A stretch of 26,071 nt of DNA from DAOUBF01 sp034432795 (lineage in GTDB: Bacteria; Chloroflexota; Anaerolineae; DSLN01), in assembly GCA_034432795.1 (NCBI GenBank), contig DAOUBF010000072.1, forward strand, positions 1-26,071, read 5' to 3'. The position numbers and the translations under genes are program-made. Positions 6,936 to 13,772 of the stretch are shown piece by piece; positions within the stretch are counted from its first letter, which is position 1, and each line of letters opens with the position of its first letter. A model generated the notes under the pieces. The model saw only the letters and a list, made by a program, of their open reading frames with translations. It was not told the DNA's origin and did not search any database.

Positions 6936-6977
6936 GACAGACGGCAGGCGACAGATAAATAACGGTCGTCCGTCGTC
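6936..6977. repeat. Seven-base-period units in inverted halves, rplE-rpsN gap
   Basis: Reading in steps of seven from 6936 gives GACAGAC, GGCAGGC and GACAGAT. After a short AT-rich middle (AAATAAC), GGTCGTC and CGTCGTC at 6964-6977 are the same unit on the opposite strand (GACGACG, GACGACC). The two halves could pair imperfectly into a hairpin. The gap has no gene. The rpsN ribosome binding site (GGGGGAGA, 6980-6987) follows directly. Confidence 0.6.
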
Positions 6978-6990
6978 AGGGGGAGAAGAC

Positions 6991-7173
6991 GTGGCGAAGA
7001 AATCCATGATTGAACGCGAGAAGAGGCGCAAGTACGCCGTCCGGGTGCGCAACCGCTGCAAGCGCTGTGGCCGCCCGCGTGGGTACTTCCGCCGCTTCCA
7101 GTTGTGCCGCATTTGTTTCCGCGAACTGGCCCTGGCCGGGCAGATCCCCGGCGTGGCCAAGGCGAGCTGGTGA
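6991..7173 (+). CDS. rpsN: 30S ribosomal protein S14, zinc-binding (type Z)
   Basis: S14 is a late-assembling head protein. The 60-residue length and the two Cys pairs (CKRC and, 12 residues on, CRIC) identify the short zinc-binding form, as opposed to the 100-residue Cys-less form. The sequence AKKSMIEREKRRKYAVRVRN at the start and AGQIPGVAKASW at the end are canonical. The start is GTG at 6991, preceded by GGGGGAGA. An upstream in-frame ATG at 6934 would run through repeat sequence and is rejected. A 66-base gap to rpsH contains a small GTCGCC/GGCGAC hairpin (7199-7213). Confidence 0.96.
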   Translation: MAKKSMIEREKRRKYAVRVRNRCKRCGRPRGYFRRFQLCRICFRELALAGQIPGVAKASW

Positions 7174-7239
7174 GATGCTGAACGGATTATTCCATAACGT
7201 CGCCTGGGGCGACAGGATGTCAGGAAATTGAGGGCAGAC

Positions 7240-7650
7240 ATGGGTGTTCCAGTGGATCCAATTGCGGATATGCTGACCCGCATTCGCAATGCGATCATGG
7301 CCGGCCAGCAGTTTGTCTCGGTGCCGAGTTCCAAGATCAAGGTGGAGATCGCTCGCATCTTGAAGGAGCAGGGCTATATTGAGGATTATCAGTTGACGCG
7401 GGATGAGCCGCAGCCCTACCTGCGCATCCGGCTGAAGTATGTTGGCTCGCGCCGTGAGCGCAGGCCGGTGTTGAGCGGTCTGGAACGGGTCAGTCGTCCA
7501 GGTCGGCGCGTGTATGCGAGCAAGGATGAGATCCCCTGGGTGATGAGCGGTATGGGGATCGCCATTCTTTCCACCTCTAAGGGGGTCATGACGGGTGAGG
7601 AAGCGCGGCGCAAGGGCGTCGGCGGCGAGGTGATCTGCCACGTCTGGTAG
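7240..7650 (+). CDS. rpsH: 30S ribosomal protein S8
   Basis: S8 binds the central domain of 16S rRNA and, in E. coli, represses the spc operon. The 136 residues contain DPIADMLTRIRNAIMAGQ, VPSSKIKVEIARILKEQGYI, and the C-terminal RNA-binding part GMGIAILSTSKGVMTGEEARRKGVGGEVIC. The ATG at 7240 is chosen because GAGGG at 7230-7234 lies five bases upstream. A TTG at 7228 would add four residues without a ribosome binding site. A small hairpin at 7199-7213 sits upstream of the start. Confidence 0.97.
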   Translation: MGVPVDPIADMLTRIRNAIMAGQQFVSVPSSKIKVEIARILKEQGYIEDYQLTRDEPQPYLRIRLKYVGSRRERRPVLSGLERVSRPGRRVYASKDEIPWVMSGMGIAILSTSKGVMTGEEARRKGVGGEVICHVW

Positions 7651-7667
7651 AGGATAGGGGAGTTGAC

Positions 7668-8213
7668 ATGTCACGTATCGGTCGCATGCCAATCAAGATA
7701 CCGGGCGGTGTCCAGGTGAAGGTGGAGGACGGGCAGGTGACGGTGCAAGGTCCACGCGGGACGCTCACGCAGACGATCCCGCCGGGGATCAGCGTCCAGG
7801 TGGAGGACAGCACGATCACCGTCAAGCGCGCCTCCGATGATCGCCGCGACCGGGCCTTGCATGGCCTGACGCGGGCGCTTATCGCCAACATGGTCACAGG
7901 GGTGACCGAGGGCTTCCGTAAGACGCTGCTGATTGAAGGCGTAGGCTACCGCGCAGAGATGCAGGGGGATCAGCTTGTGTTGTTCCTGGGGTATTCGCAC
8001 CCCATCTACCGCCTGCCGCCACCGGGTGTCCGCTTTGAGGTGGACCCCAAGGCGAGGACGATCACAGTAGAGGGCATAGATAAGCAAGTGGTGGGGCAGG
8101 TGGCGGCAGACTTGCGGGCGTTGCGCCCGCCGGAGCCTTACAAAGGTAAGGGGGTGCGCTACATTGACGAGCGCATCCGGCGCAAAGCTGGAAAGGCCGG
8201 AAAGGTAGGCTAA
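7668..8213 (+). CDS. rplF: 50S ribosomal protein L6
   Basis: L6 lies near the GTPase-associated centre of the large subunit. The 181 residues show the two L6 repeats: SRIGRMPIKIPGGVQVKVED with VQGPRGTLTQTIPPG in the first half, and RKTLLIEGVGYRAEMQGDQL with YSHPIYRLPPPGV in the second. The end has the conserved PPEPYKGKGVRYIDERIRRK. It starts 17 bases after rpsH with GGGGAG as the ribosome binding site. Three bases separate it from rplR. Confidence 0.97.
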   Translation: MSRIGRMPIKIPGGVQVKVEDGQVTVQGPRGTLTQTIPPGISVQVEDSTITVKRASDDRRDRALHGLTRALIANMVTGVTEGFRKTLLIEGVGYRAEMQGDQLVLFLGYSHPIYRLPPPGVRFEVDPKARTITVEGIDKQVVGQVAADLRALRPPEPYKGKGVRYIDERIRRKAGKAGKVG

Positions 8214-8216
8214 GGG

Positions 8217-8588
8217 ATGGTGGATGCGGAGAAGGTACGCGCTGCCCGTGAGCGGCGGCATCGGCGCGTGCGGCGCCGCGTCAGCGGGACGCCGGAGCGC
8301 CCCCGCCTGAATGTGTTTCGCAGCGCGATGCACATCTACGCGCAGATCATAGACGATACGCGGGGGCATACGCTGGCTTCGGCCTCCACCCTGGACCCGG
8401 AGGTGAAGGCCCAACTGAGCAATGGCCTCAAGAAGGTGGATGAGGCCAGAATCGTCGGTCGTATCCTGGCGCAGCGCGCCCTGGCCCAGGGCATCAAGAA
8501 GGTGGTGTTTGACCGGGGCGGATATAAGTATCATGGCCGCGTGAAGGCGCTGGCCGATGGGGCGCGTGAAGGAGGACTGGAGTTCTAG
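8217..8588 (+). CDS. rplR: 50S ribosomal protein L18
   Basis: L18 binds 5S rRNA with L5. The 123-residue protein has the basic N-terminal arm (RERRHRRVRRRVSGTPERPR), then LNVFRSAMHIYAQIIDDTRG, and the C-terminal KKVVFDRGGYKYHGRVKALADGAREGGLEF, all typical. The start has GGGATGG close by and directly follows rplF. The gene ends two bases before rpsE. Confidence 0.97.
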   Translation: MVDAEKVRAARERRHRRVRRRVSGTPERPRLNVFRSAMHIYAQIIDDTRGHTLASASTLDPEVKAQLSNGLKKVDEARIVGRILAQRALAQGIKKVVFDRGGYKYHGRVKALADGAREGGLEF

Positions 8589-8590
8589 GC

Positions 8591-9166
8591 ATGGCAAAAC
8601 AACGAGCAGAACGCAGTCGTAGCAGCCCGCTCACCGGTGTCCCGGAGGAACGCGAGGAGCTGGATGAGCGCGTGATTGACATCGCCCGCGTGGCGAAGGT
8701 GATCAAGGGCGGTCGGCGCTTTGCCTTCCGCGTCGTGGCCGTCGTAGGGGACAACCGCGGGCGTGTCGGCGTGGGCGTGGGCAAGGCGCGTGCTGTGCCC
8801 GATGCCATCCGCAAGGCGACGGAGCGGGCGCGTAAGGCCATGCGCCCTATCCCCCTGGCCGGGACGACGATCCCCCATGAGGTCATCGCCAAGCACGGTG
8901 GCGCCGAGGTGCTGCTTAAGCCGGCGGCGCCGGGCACGGGCGTCCTGGCCGCTGGTGGCGTGCGCGCGGTCCTGGAGGCGGCGGGCGTGCGCGATATTCT
9001 GACGAAGTCGCTGGGCAGTTCCAATATTCTCAATGTGACCCAGGCGACTTTCAAGGGGTTGACCATGCTCAAGCGCGTGGAGGCCGAGGCCGCAGCGCGT
9101 AACAAGCAAGCGGAAGCCCTGGCTCCGTTCTGGATGCGAGGGAAGGATGGCAGCGCAGGACGCTAA
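8591..9166 (+). CDS. rpsE: 30S ribosomal protein S5
   Basis: S5 is involved in decoding fidelity and the mRNA-entry helicase. The 191 residues contain the double-stranded RNA-binding N-terminal domain (LDERVIDIARVAKVIKGGRR then FRVVAVVGDNRGRVGVGVGKA) and the conserved GGVRAVLEAAGVRDILTKSL and SSNILNVTQATFKGL. The C-terminus is about 20 residues longer than in E. coli. The last codons grade into a seven-base-period repeat that fills the gap to rpmD. Confidence 0.97.
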   Translation: MAKQRAERSRSSPLTGVPEEREELDERVIDIARVAKVIKGGRRFAFRVVAVVGDNRGRVGVGVGKARAVPDAIRKATERARKAMRPIPLAGTTIPHEVIAKHGGAEVLLKPAAPGTGVLAAGGVRAVLEAAGVRDILTKSLGSSNILNVTQATFKGLTMLKRVEAEAAARNKQAEALAPFWMRGKDGSAGR

Positions 9167-9167
9167 G

Positions 9168-9216
9168 GTCGGACGACAGACGAGAGACAACGGGCGACGG
9201 ACAATGGACGGGGAGA
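9168..9216 (+). repeat. Seven tandem heptanucleotide units, rpsE-rpmD gap
   Basis: Seven consecutive seven-base words fill the gap: GTCGGAC, GACAGAC, GAGAGAC, AACGGGC, GACGGAC, AATGGAC and GGGGAGA. Most of them keep G at position 5 and AC at positions 6-7, with a consensus near GACGGAC. The last unit also acts as the ribosome binding site of rpmD. The words match those after rplE, at the end of rplO and before truA. This is a tandem array, not an inverted one. Confidence 0.7.
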
Positions 9217-9221
9217 GACGA

Positions 9222-9395
9222 TTGCGTATCACGCTGGTGAAAAGCCCGATCGGTTATTCGCAGCGCCAGAAGGCTACAGTGCGCGCTTTGGGGCTGCGCC
9301 GCCTGCACGATACGGTGGAGCAGGTGGATACGCCTGCACTGCGCGGGATGATCCAAAAGGTCAGCCATCTGGTGCTGGTGGAGGAAGTGCCATGA
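9222..9395 (+). CDS. rpmD: 50S ribosomal protein L30
   Basis: L30 is a small large-subunit protein. From the TTG at 9222 the product has 57 residues, the normal size, starting with the conserved RITLVKSPIGYSQRQKATVR and containing LGLRRLHDTVEQVDTPALRG. The TTG has GGGGAG at 9210-9215 six bases upstream. Upstream in-frame ATGs at 9204 and 9147 would translate the repeat array or overlap rpsE and are less likely. The end overlaps rplO by four bases. Confidence 0.92.
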   Translation: MRITLVKSPIGYSQRQKATVRALGLRRLHDTVEQVDTPALRGMIQKVSHLVLVEEVP

Positions 9396-9868
9396 AGCTA
9401 CATGATCTGCGCCCGGCGCCTGGGGCGAAGAAGGAACGCAAGCGCGTGGGGCGGGGCATCGCGGCGGGCGGTGGCAAGACCGCCGGTCGCGGGACGAAGG
9501 GCCAGAATGCCCGCGCCGGGGGCGGCGTCAAGCCCTACTTTGAGGGCGGCCAGCTCCCCCTGGTGCGTCGCCTGCCCTTTAAGCGCGGCTTCACGAATAT
9601 CCATAAGGTGGAGTACGCCGAGGTGAACCTGGATCAACTGGCGGCCAGGGGCTTTGAGGCCCACGCTGTAGTGACCCCCGAAACGTTGGTTCAGGTGGGG
9701 CTGCTGCGCGATCTGGATAAGCCGGTGGTCATCCTGGGTCGGGGTGAACTGGATCGCCCCCTGACGGTGTGGGCGCATCGTTTCTCCCAGAGCGCCCGTG
9801 AGAAGATTGAGCGGGCCGGCGGTACGGCGGTGGAGATAGTGACGGAGGACGGACGACGGAAAACTTGA
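9392..9868 (+). CDS. rplO: 50S ribosomal protein L15
   Basis: L15 is a late-assembly large-subunit protein. The 158 residues carry the glycine-rich conserved segment GRGIAAGGGKTAGRGTKGQN, then GGQLPLVRRLPFKRGFTN. The C-terminal domain ends near AREKIERAGGTAVEIV. It overlaps rpmD by four bases (ATGA). The last ten residues (VTEDGRRKT and neighbours) are encoded by three GACGGAN heptamers, so a repeat has become the C-terminus of the protein. L15 in other bacteria usually ends about at the VEIV position or slightly beyond. Confidence 0.97.
   Translation: MKLHDLRPAPGAKKERKRVGRGIAAGGGKTAGRGTKGQNARAGGGVKPYFEGGQLPLVRRLPFKRGFTNIHKVEYAEVNLDQLAARGFEAHAVVTPETLVQVGLLRDLDKPVVILGRGELDRPLTVWAHRFSQSAREKIERAGGTAVEIVTEDGRRKT
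9841..9861 (+). repeat. Three tandem heptamers (GACGGAN) at the rplO 3' end
   Basis: GACGGAG, GACGGAC and GACGGAA run in direct succession, inside the last codons of rplO. The unit is the same as in the rpsE-rpmD and rplQ-truA gaps. Because three heptamers make seven codons, the array can stay in frame and be translated. Confidence 0.7.
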
Positions 9869-9890
9869 ACCGGGTTAAAGCCCGGTACTG
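9868..9890. repeat. Second copy of the CCGGG/CCCGG palindrome, rplO-secY gap
   Basis: A 23-base sequence at 9868-9890 matches 5956-5978 at all but two positions. Both have AACCGGG, a short loop, and AAGCCCGGTACTG. The arms CCGGG and CCCGG can form a stem. It overlaps the rplO stop codon and lies upstream of the secY ribosome binding site (AAGGAG around 9909-9914). No T-run follows. It looks like a mobile or dispersed palindromic unit. Confidence 0.65.
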
Positions 9891-9921
9891 GGCCGTCTTC
9901 TGTTGTTAAGGAGCATATCCG

Positions 9922-11247
9922 ATGCTTCAGGCTGTGAGAAATGCATGGAACCTGCCGGACATGCGGCGGAAGATCCTGTTCACCTTCCTGATCCTGGGGA
10001 TCTACCGGCTGGCCGCACATGTGCCGGTGCCGGGGGTGAATCAGGAGGTCCTGGCACAATTGTATAACCAGGCCAACCAGGGCGGGGCCAACCAACTGAT
10101 CCTGCTGCTGGACCTGCTCTCCGGTGGGGCGGTGGCGAACTTCTCGGTCCTGGCGATGGGGGTGTATCCCTATATTACGGCCTCCATCATCCTGCAATTG
10201 CTCATCCCCATCATTCCGCAACTGGAGGAGCTGAGCAAGGAAGGGGAAGCCGGGCGGAACAAGATCAACCAGTACACTTACTACCTGACGATCCCGCTGG
10301 CGGCGCTCCAGGCCATTGGGCAGGCCCGCCTGTTCATCGCCCAGCTTGGGCCGACGATCCTGCCGAATTTCGGCTTCACTGGCGAGAACCTTCTGCCCAC
10401 CATCACCATGATCTTAGCGATGGTGGGGGGTACGATGTTCGCCATCTGGCTGGGGGAGTTGATCACCGAGCAGGGCGTGGGCAATGGTCTATCTATCATT
10501 ATCTTTGGCGGCATTGTGGCCCGCGTCCCGGCCAATATGGGGCGGCTGTTGGCCGATCCGGACCGGGGCTGGCTGCAATTGCTGGCTTTCCTGGTGATCA
10601 CGGCGATCACCATGTTTGTGATCGTGGTGGTGCAAGAAGGGACGCGGCGCATCCCGGTGCAGTATGGGCGGCGCGTGCGCGGGCGCAGGATGTACGCTGG
10701 CGGCACGACCTTCATTCCCTTGAAGGTCAATACGGCGGGGATGATCCCGCTGATCTTCGCCCAGTCCATCCTGACCTTCCCGGCGGTGATTGCGGGCTTC
10801 TTTGTAGGCTCGTCCACGGCCTGGATCCACAACCTGGCGCAGTCGGTGATTGAGATTTTCAACGGCACGAGCGGCAACCCGACCTACCCCATCCTGTACT
10901 TCTTAATGGTGGTGGGGTTCACCTATTTCTATACGGATGTGTTGATCCAGCAGCAGAACCTGCCGGAGACGTTGCAACGCCAGGGGGGCTTCATCCCCGG
11001 TCTGCGGCCTGGGCGGACCACAGCCAACTATATCACGGGAGTGGTGCGGCGGATCACGCTGGCCGGGGCGATCTTCCTGGGGCTGGTGGCGGTGTTGCCT
11101 TTCCTGCTGACGCCTTTCGGCCTGAGTTCCAATATCCTGCTGATCAGCAGCGCCGGCCTGCTCATCGTGGTGGGTGTCGTTATTGATACGCTGCGCCAGC
11201 TTGAGGCTCAGTTGCTGATGCGGCACTATGAAGGATTCATCCGGTAA
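9922..11247 (+). CDS. secY: Preprotein translocase subunit SecY
   Basis: SecY is the channel of the Sec protein export machinery in the cytoplasmic membrane. The 441-residue protein has about ten hydrophobic segments. Hallmarks include MRRKILFTFLILGIYRLAAH at the start, the first-loop plug region with LDLLSGGAVANFSVLAMGVY, YITASIILQLL, GNGLSIIIFGGIVARVP, the basic cytoplasmic loop VQEGTRRIPVQYGRRVRGRR, and the C-terminal RQLEAQLLMRHYEGFIR. The gene sits in its classical place between rplO and adk. Two bases separate it from adk. Confidence 0.98.
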   Translation: MLQAVRNAWNLPDMRRKILFTFLILGIYRLAAHVPVPGVNQEVLAQLYNQANQGGANQLILLLDLLSGGAVANFSVLAMGVYPYITASIILQLLIPIIPQLEELSKEGEAGRNKINQYTYYLTIPLAALQAIGQARLFIAQLGPTILPNFGFTGENLLPTITMILAMVGGTMFAIWLGELITEQGVGNGLSIIIFGGIVARVPANMGRLLADPDRGWLQLLAFLVITAITMFVIVVVQEGTRRIPVQYGRRVRGRRMYAGGTTFIPLKVNTAGMIPLIFAQSILTFPAVIAGFFVGSSTAWIHNLAQSVIEIFNGTSGNPTYPILYFLMVVGFTYFYTDVLIQQQNLPETLQRQGGFIPGLRPGRTTANYITGVVRRITLAGAIFLGLVAVLPFLLTPFGLSSNILLISSAGLLIVVGVVIDTLRQLEAQLLMRHYEGFIR

Positions 11248-11249
11248 CG

Positions 11250-11918
11250 ATGGCGCTCTATCTCATCATGTTGGGCGCCCCCGGCGCAGGCAAAGGGACG
11301 CAGGCCGATCTGCTGTGTCGGGAATACGGCCTGGCGAAGGTCGCCAGTGGCGAGTTGTTCCGCGAGCACCTGCAGCAGGAGACTGAACTGGGGCGGCTGG
11401 CGAAGTCTTATATGGATCGGGGGGAGTTGGTGCCGGACGATGTGACTATCCAGATGGTCACTGAGCGGCTGAGCCGCCCCGATGCCGCCAGGGGAGCCGT
11501 CCTGGACGGCTTCCCCCGCACCCTGAATCAGGCCGAGACGCTGGACCGCTTTCTGGCCGGGCGGGGTGAAGCCATCCGGCGGGTGTTTTACATCCAGGTG
11601 TCGGCGCAGGAGTTGCTGGAACGGCTGAGTGGGCGCTGGCTGTGTCGTGCGGCGCAACATGCCTACCACGTGCGCAATCACCCGCCCAAGGTGGCCGGCG
11701 TCTGCGATATAGATGGCAGTCCGCTGTACCAGCGCGATGACGATAAACCGGAGACGGTGCAGCGTCGTATCCAGGTATATCTGGAGCAGACGGCGCCCCT
11801 GGTGGATTATTATCGGAAGCGGGGGCTTCTCGTGGCGATCAACGGCGAGAAGCCGATTGAAGCGGTGTTTGCGGAGATTCAGGGGCATTTGGCGAACGCG
11901 GATGTGGGGCCTGGATAG
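11250..11918 (+). CDS. adk: Adenylate kinase, LID zinc site degenerate
   Basis: Adenylate kinase interconverts ATP + AMP and 2 ADP in the cytoplasm. The 222-residue protein has the P-loop GAPGAGKGT (residues 9-17), the AMP-binding part with DGFPRTLNQAE (residues 86-96), and a long LID domain with HPPKVAGVCDIDGSPLYQRDDD. The LID of long-form enzymes usually carries four zinc ligands (Cys, Cys, Cys, Cys or Asp). Here three remain, C132, C152 and D155, but the second position is Ala135, so the zinc site is likely lost or weakened. It is placed between secY and map, as in many bacteria. Confidence 0.96.
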   Translation: MALYLIMLGAPGAGKGTQADLLCREYGLAKVASGELFREHLQQETELGRLAKSYMDRGELVPDDVTIQMVTERLSRPDAARGAVLDGFPRTLNQAETLDRFLAGRGEAIRRVFYIQVSAQELLERLSGRWLCRAAQHAYHVRNHPPKVAGVCDIDGSPLYQRDDDKPETVQRRIQVYLEQTAPLVDYYRKRGLLVAINGEKPIEAVFAEIQGHLANADVGPG

Positions 11919-11963
11919 GCTGGTGCGCTTCCAGGCTTATTGGGTGTGGATAGTTTATTAAGT

Positions 11964-12731
11964 ATGATTTATCTCAAGTCGCCGGCAGAGCTGGCGCGGA
12001 TGCGTGAAGCCGGGCGGATTGTGGCGGCGATTCTGGCGGAGTTGCGCCAGCGGGTGAAGCCGGGGATCACCACTGCCGAATTGGATAAGATCGCTGAGGA
12101 GTTGATGCGGCGTTACCATGCGACATCGTCGGCGAAGGGGTATCGCGGCCCTGACCGTAGTATGCCGCCGTATCCGGGGAGCATTTGCACCTCGGTGAAC
12201 GAGGAGTTGGTGCATGGCGTCCCTGGGCCGAGGCGGCTGGAGGAGGGCGATATTGTCAGCCTGGATGTGGCCGTGGTTTACAAAGGCTGGCACGCCGATG
12301 CCGCCATCACCGTCCCGGTGGGGAAAGTCAGCCCGAAGGTGCTGGACCTGCTGGACGCCACCGAGAAAGCGCTGTATGTAGGCATTGAGCACATGCGCCC
12401 CGGCAATCGCACCGGCGACGTGTCTGCGGCGATTCAGCGCTATGTGGAATCGCGTGGCTACAACGTGAGCCGGGAGTACACCAGCCATGGGATCGGGCGG
12501 CAGATGCACGAGGAGCCTCAGATCCCCAACTACGGGCAGCCAGGGCGGGGGCCGCTGTTGCGGCCTGGGATGACGGTGGCTCTGGAGCCGATGGTCAGCA
12601 TGGGGCACTGGGAGACGCGTGTCCTGCCCGATCAGTGGACGGTGGTGATGGCGGACGGTCAGTTCGCGGCCCATTTTGAGCACACGGTGGCGGTAACGCC
12701 GGATGGGCCGATGATTCTGACCTTACCCTGA
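11964..12731 (+). CDS. map: Methionine aminopeptidase, type I
   Basis: This enzyme removes the N-terminal methionine from new proteins. All five metal ligands of the family are in place: D101 in SLDVAV, D112 in WHADAAI, H175 in TSHGIG, E208 in ALEPMVS and E239 in FEHTVAVT. A small insertion (residues about 61-69, GPDRSMPPY) precedes the conserved PGSICTSVNEELVHGVP. The start at ATG 11964 (MIYLKSPAELARMREAG) fits the family but has no clear ribosome binding site. TTG at 11940 is an alternative that adds eight residues. It lies 45 bases after adk. Confidence 0.95.
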   Translation: MIYLKSPAELARMREAGRIVAAILAELRQRVKPGITTAELDKIAEELMRRYHATSSAKGYRGPDRSMPPYPGSICTSVNEELVHGVPGPRRLEEGDIVSLDVAVVYKGWHADAAITVPVGKVSPKVLDLLDATEKALYVGIEHMRPGNRTGDVSAAIQRYVESRGYNVSREYTSHGIGRQMHEEPQIPNYGQPGRGPLLRPGMTVALEPMVSMGHWETRVLPDQWTVVMADGQFAAHFEHTVAVTPDGPMILTLP

Positions 12732-12751
12732 GATTTATATTGTGGTATAAT
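12723..12751 (+). promoter_or_regulatory. Extended -10 promoter upstream of rpmJ
   Basis: A perfect TATAAT at 12746-12751 is preceded by TGG (TGn, extended -10 element). The -35 position 17 bases upstream, TTACCC at 12723-12728, is a weak match. The element overlaps the map stop codon and sits in the 60-base gap before rpmJ. It would allow rpmJ-rpsM-rpsK-rpsD-rpoA-rplQ to be transcribed independently of the upstream spc genes. The gap is locally AT-rich, unlike the neighbouring genes. Confidence 0.6.
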
Positions 12752-12791
12752 GTAAAGGTTGCCTGGTTTCAGACAGATGAAGGAGTGAGCT

Positions 12792-12905
12792 ATGAAGGTA
12801 TCGTCGTCTATTCGGCGGCGTTGCCCGAAATGCAAGGTGGTGCGCCGCAAGGGCCGCCTCTATATTATTTGCGAGAATCCCAAGCACAAGCAGCGGCAGG
12901 GCTAG
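12792..12905 (+). CDS. rpmJ: 50S ribosomal protein L36, zinc-binding form
   Basis: The 37-residue protein MKVSSSIRRRCPKCKVVRRK (residues 1-20) followed by GRLYIICENPKHKQRQG is a clear L36. The zinc ligands C11, C14, C27 and H32 are all present, so this is the zinc-containing form. The ATG has AAGGAG at 12780-12785 six bases upstream. It comes directly after map. infA, which often lies between these two genes, is absent. Confidence 0.97.
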   Translation: MKVSSSIRRRCPKCKVVRRKGRLYIICENPKHKQRQG

Positions 12906-12919
12906 TGTGAGGAGGCATC

Positions 12920-13309
12920 ATGGCACGGATTGCTGGGGTTGACCTGCCCCGTAACAAGCGCGTGGAGATCGGCCTGACGTACATTTACGGGATTGGCCGC
13001 CCGACGGCCAATGCGATCCTGGCGCGGACCGGGATTGACCCGAATACGCGCGTCAAGGACCTGTCAGAGGCGGAGGTCAGCCAACTGCGCGACATCATTG
13101 AGCGCGAGTACGTTGTGGAGGGCGACCTGCGGCGCGAGGTGCAGATGAACATTAAGCGGCTGCAAGAGATCGGCTGCTATCGGGGCCTGCGCCACCGCCG
13201 CAATTTGCCGGTGCGGGGGCAGCGCACGCGCACCAATGCCCGCACGCGTAAGGGGCCGCGGAAGACGGTGCCAGGGCGCGGCCGGCGGCGCGGGATGAAG
13301 AAGAAGTAA
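12920..13309 (+). CDS. rpsM: 30S ribosomal protein S13
   Basis: S13 is a small-subunit head protein contacting the P-site tRNA and forming bridges to the large subunit. The 129 residues show MARIAGVDLPRNKRVEIGLT, YIYGIGRPTANAILARTGI, GCYRGLRHRRNLPVRGQRT and the basic tail RTRKGPRKTVPGRGRRRGMK. GAGGAGGCATC precedes the ATG, with AGG elements about six bases away. A 47-base gap to rpsK holds no gene. Confidence 0.97.
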   Translation: MARIAGVDLPRNKRVEIGLTYIYGIGRPTANAILARTGIDPNTRVKDLSEAEVSQLRDIIEREYVVEGDLRREVQMNIKRLQEIGCYRGLRHRRNLPVRGQRTRTNARTRKGPRKTVPGRGRRRGMKKK

Positions 13310-13356
13310 ACCGGTGGAATTGACCGGGTAGAAGTGACCAGATTCATGGAGGTTGT

Positions 13357-13764
13357 ATGGGACGACCCACGAAGCGTGGAGGGGCGCGGCGTGCGGCGGC
13401 CAAGAAGGTGCGTCGCAATGTTACTTATGGACAGGCGCATATCCACGCCACGTTCAATAACACCATCGTGACCATCACCGATCAGGAGGGGAACACCCTG
13501 TGCTGGGGCAGCGCCGGGACCGCCGGGTTTAAGGGGTCGCGCAAGAGCACGCCCTATGCGGCGCGGATGGCGGCCCAGCAGGCGGCCAAGGCCGCTATGG
13601 ACCTGGGGGTCCAGGAGATTGACATCTTCGTCAAGGGGCCTGGGCCGGGGCGCGAGGCGGCTATCCGCTCGCTCCAGGGGACGGGGTTGCGCGTCCGCTC
13701 CATCACAGATGTGACGCCGATCCCGCATAATGGGTGCAGGCCGCCGAAGAAGCGGCGCGTCTAG
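13357..13764 (+). CDS. rpsK: 30S ribosomal protein S11
   Basis: S11 sits on the platform of the small subunit near the mRNA exit. The 135-residue sequence has a basic N-terminal arm, then GQAHIHATFNNTIVTITDQE, GTAGFKGSRKSTPYAARMAA, and the conserved FVKGPGPGREAAIRSLQGTG and ITDVTPIPHNGCRPPKKRRV. GGAGG lies before the ATG. It ends eight bases before rpsD. Confidence 0.98.
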   Translation: MGRPTKRGGARRAAAKKVRRNVTYGQAHIHATFNNTIVTITDQEGNTLCWGSAGTAGFKGSRKSTPYAARMAAQQAAKAAMDLGVQEIDIFVKGPGPGREAAIRSLQGTGLRVRSITDVTPIPHNGCRPPKKRRV

Positions 13765-13772
13765 GAGGGGAT

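Noticed and set aside
7662..7667. TTGACA before rplF
   Set aside because: The hexamer ends at the rplF ATG and no -10 lies at suitable distance downstream.
9168..9216. Possible CRISPR array
   Set aside because: Units are only seven bases with no spacers and no cas genes nearby. It is a simple tandem repeat.
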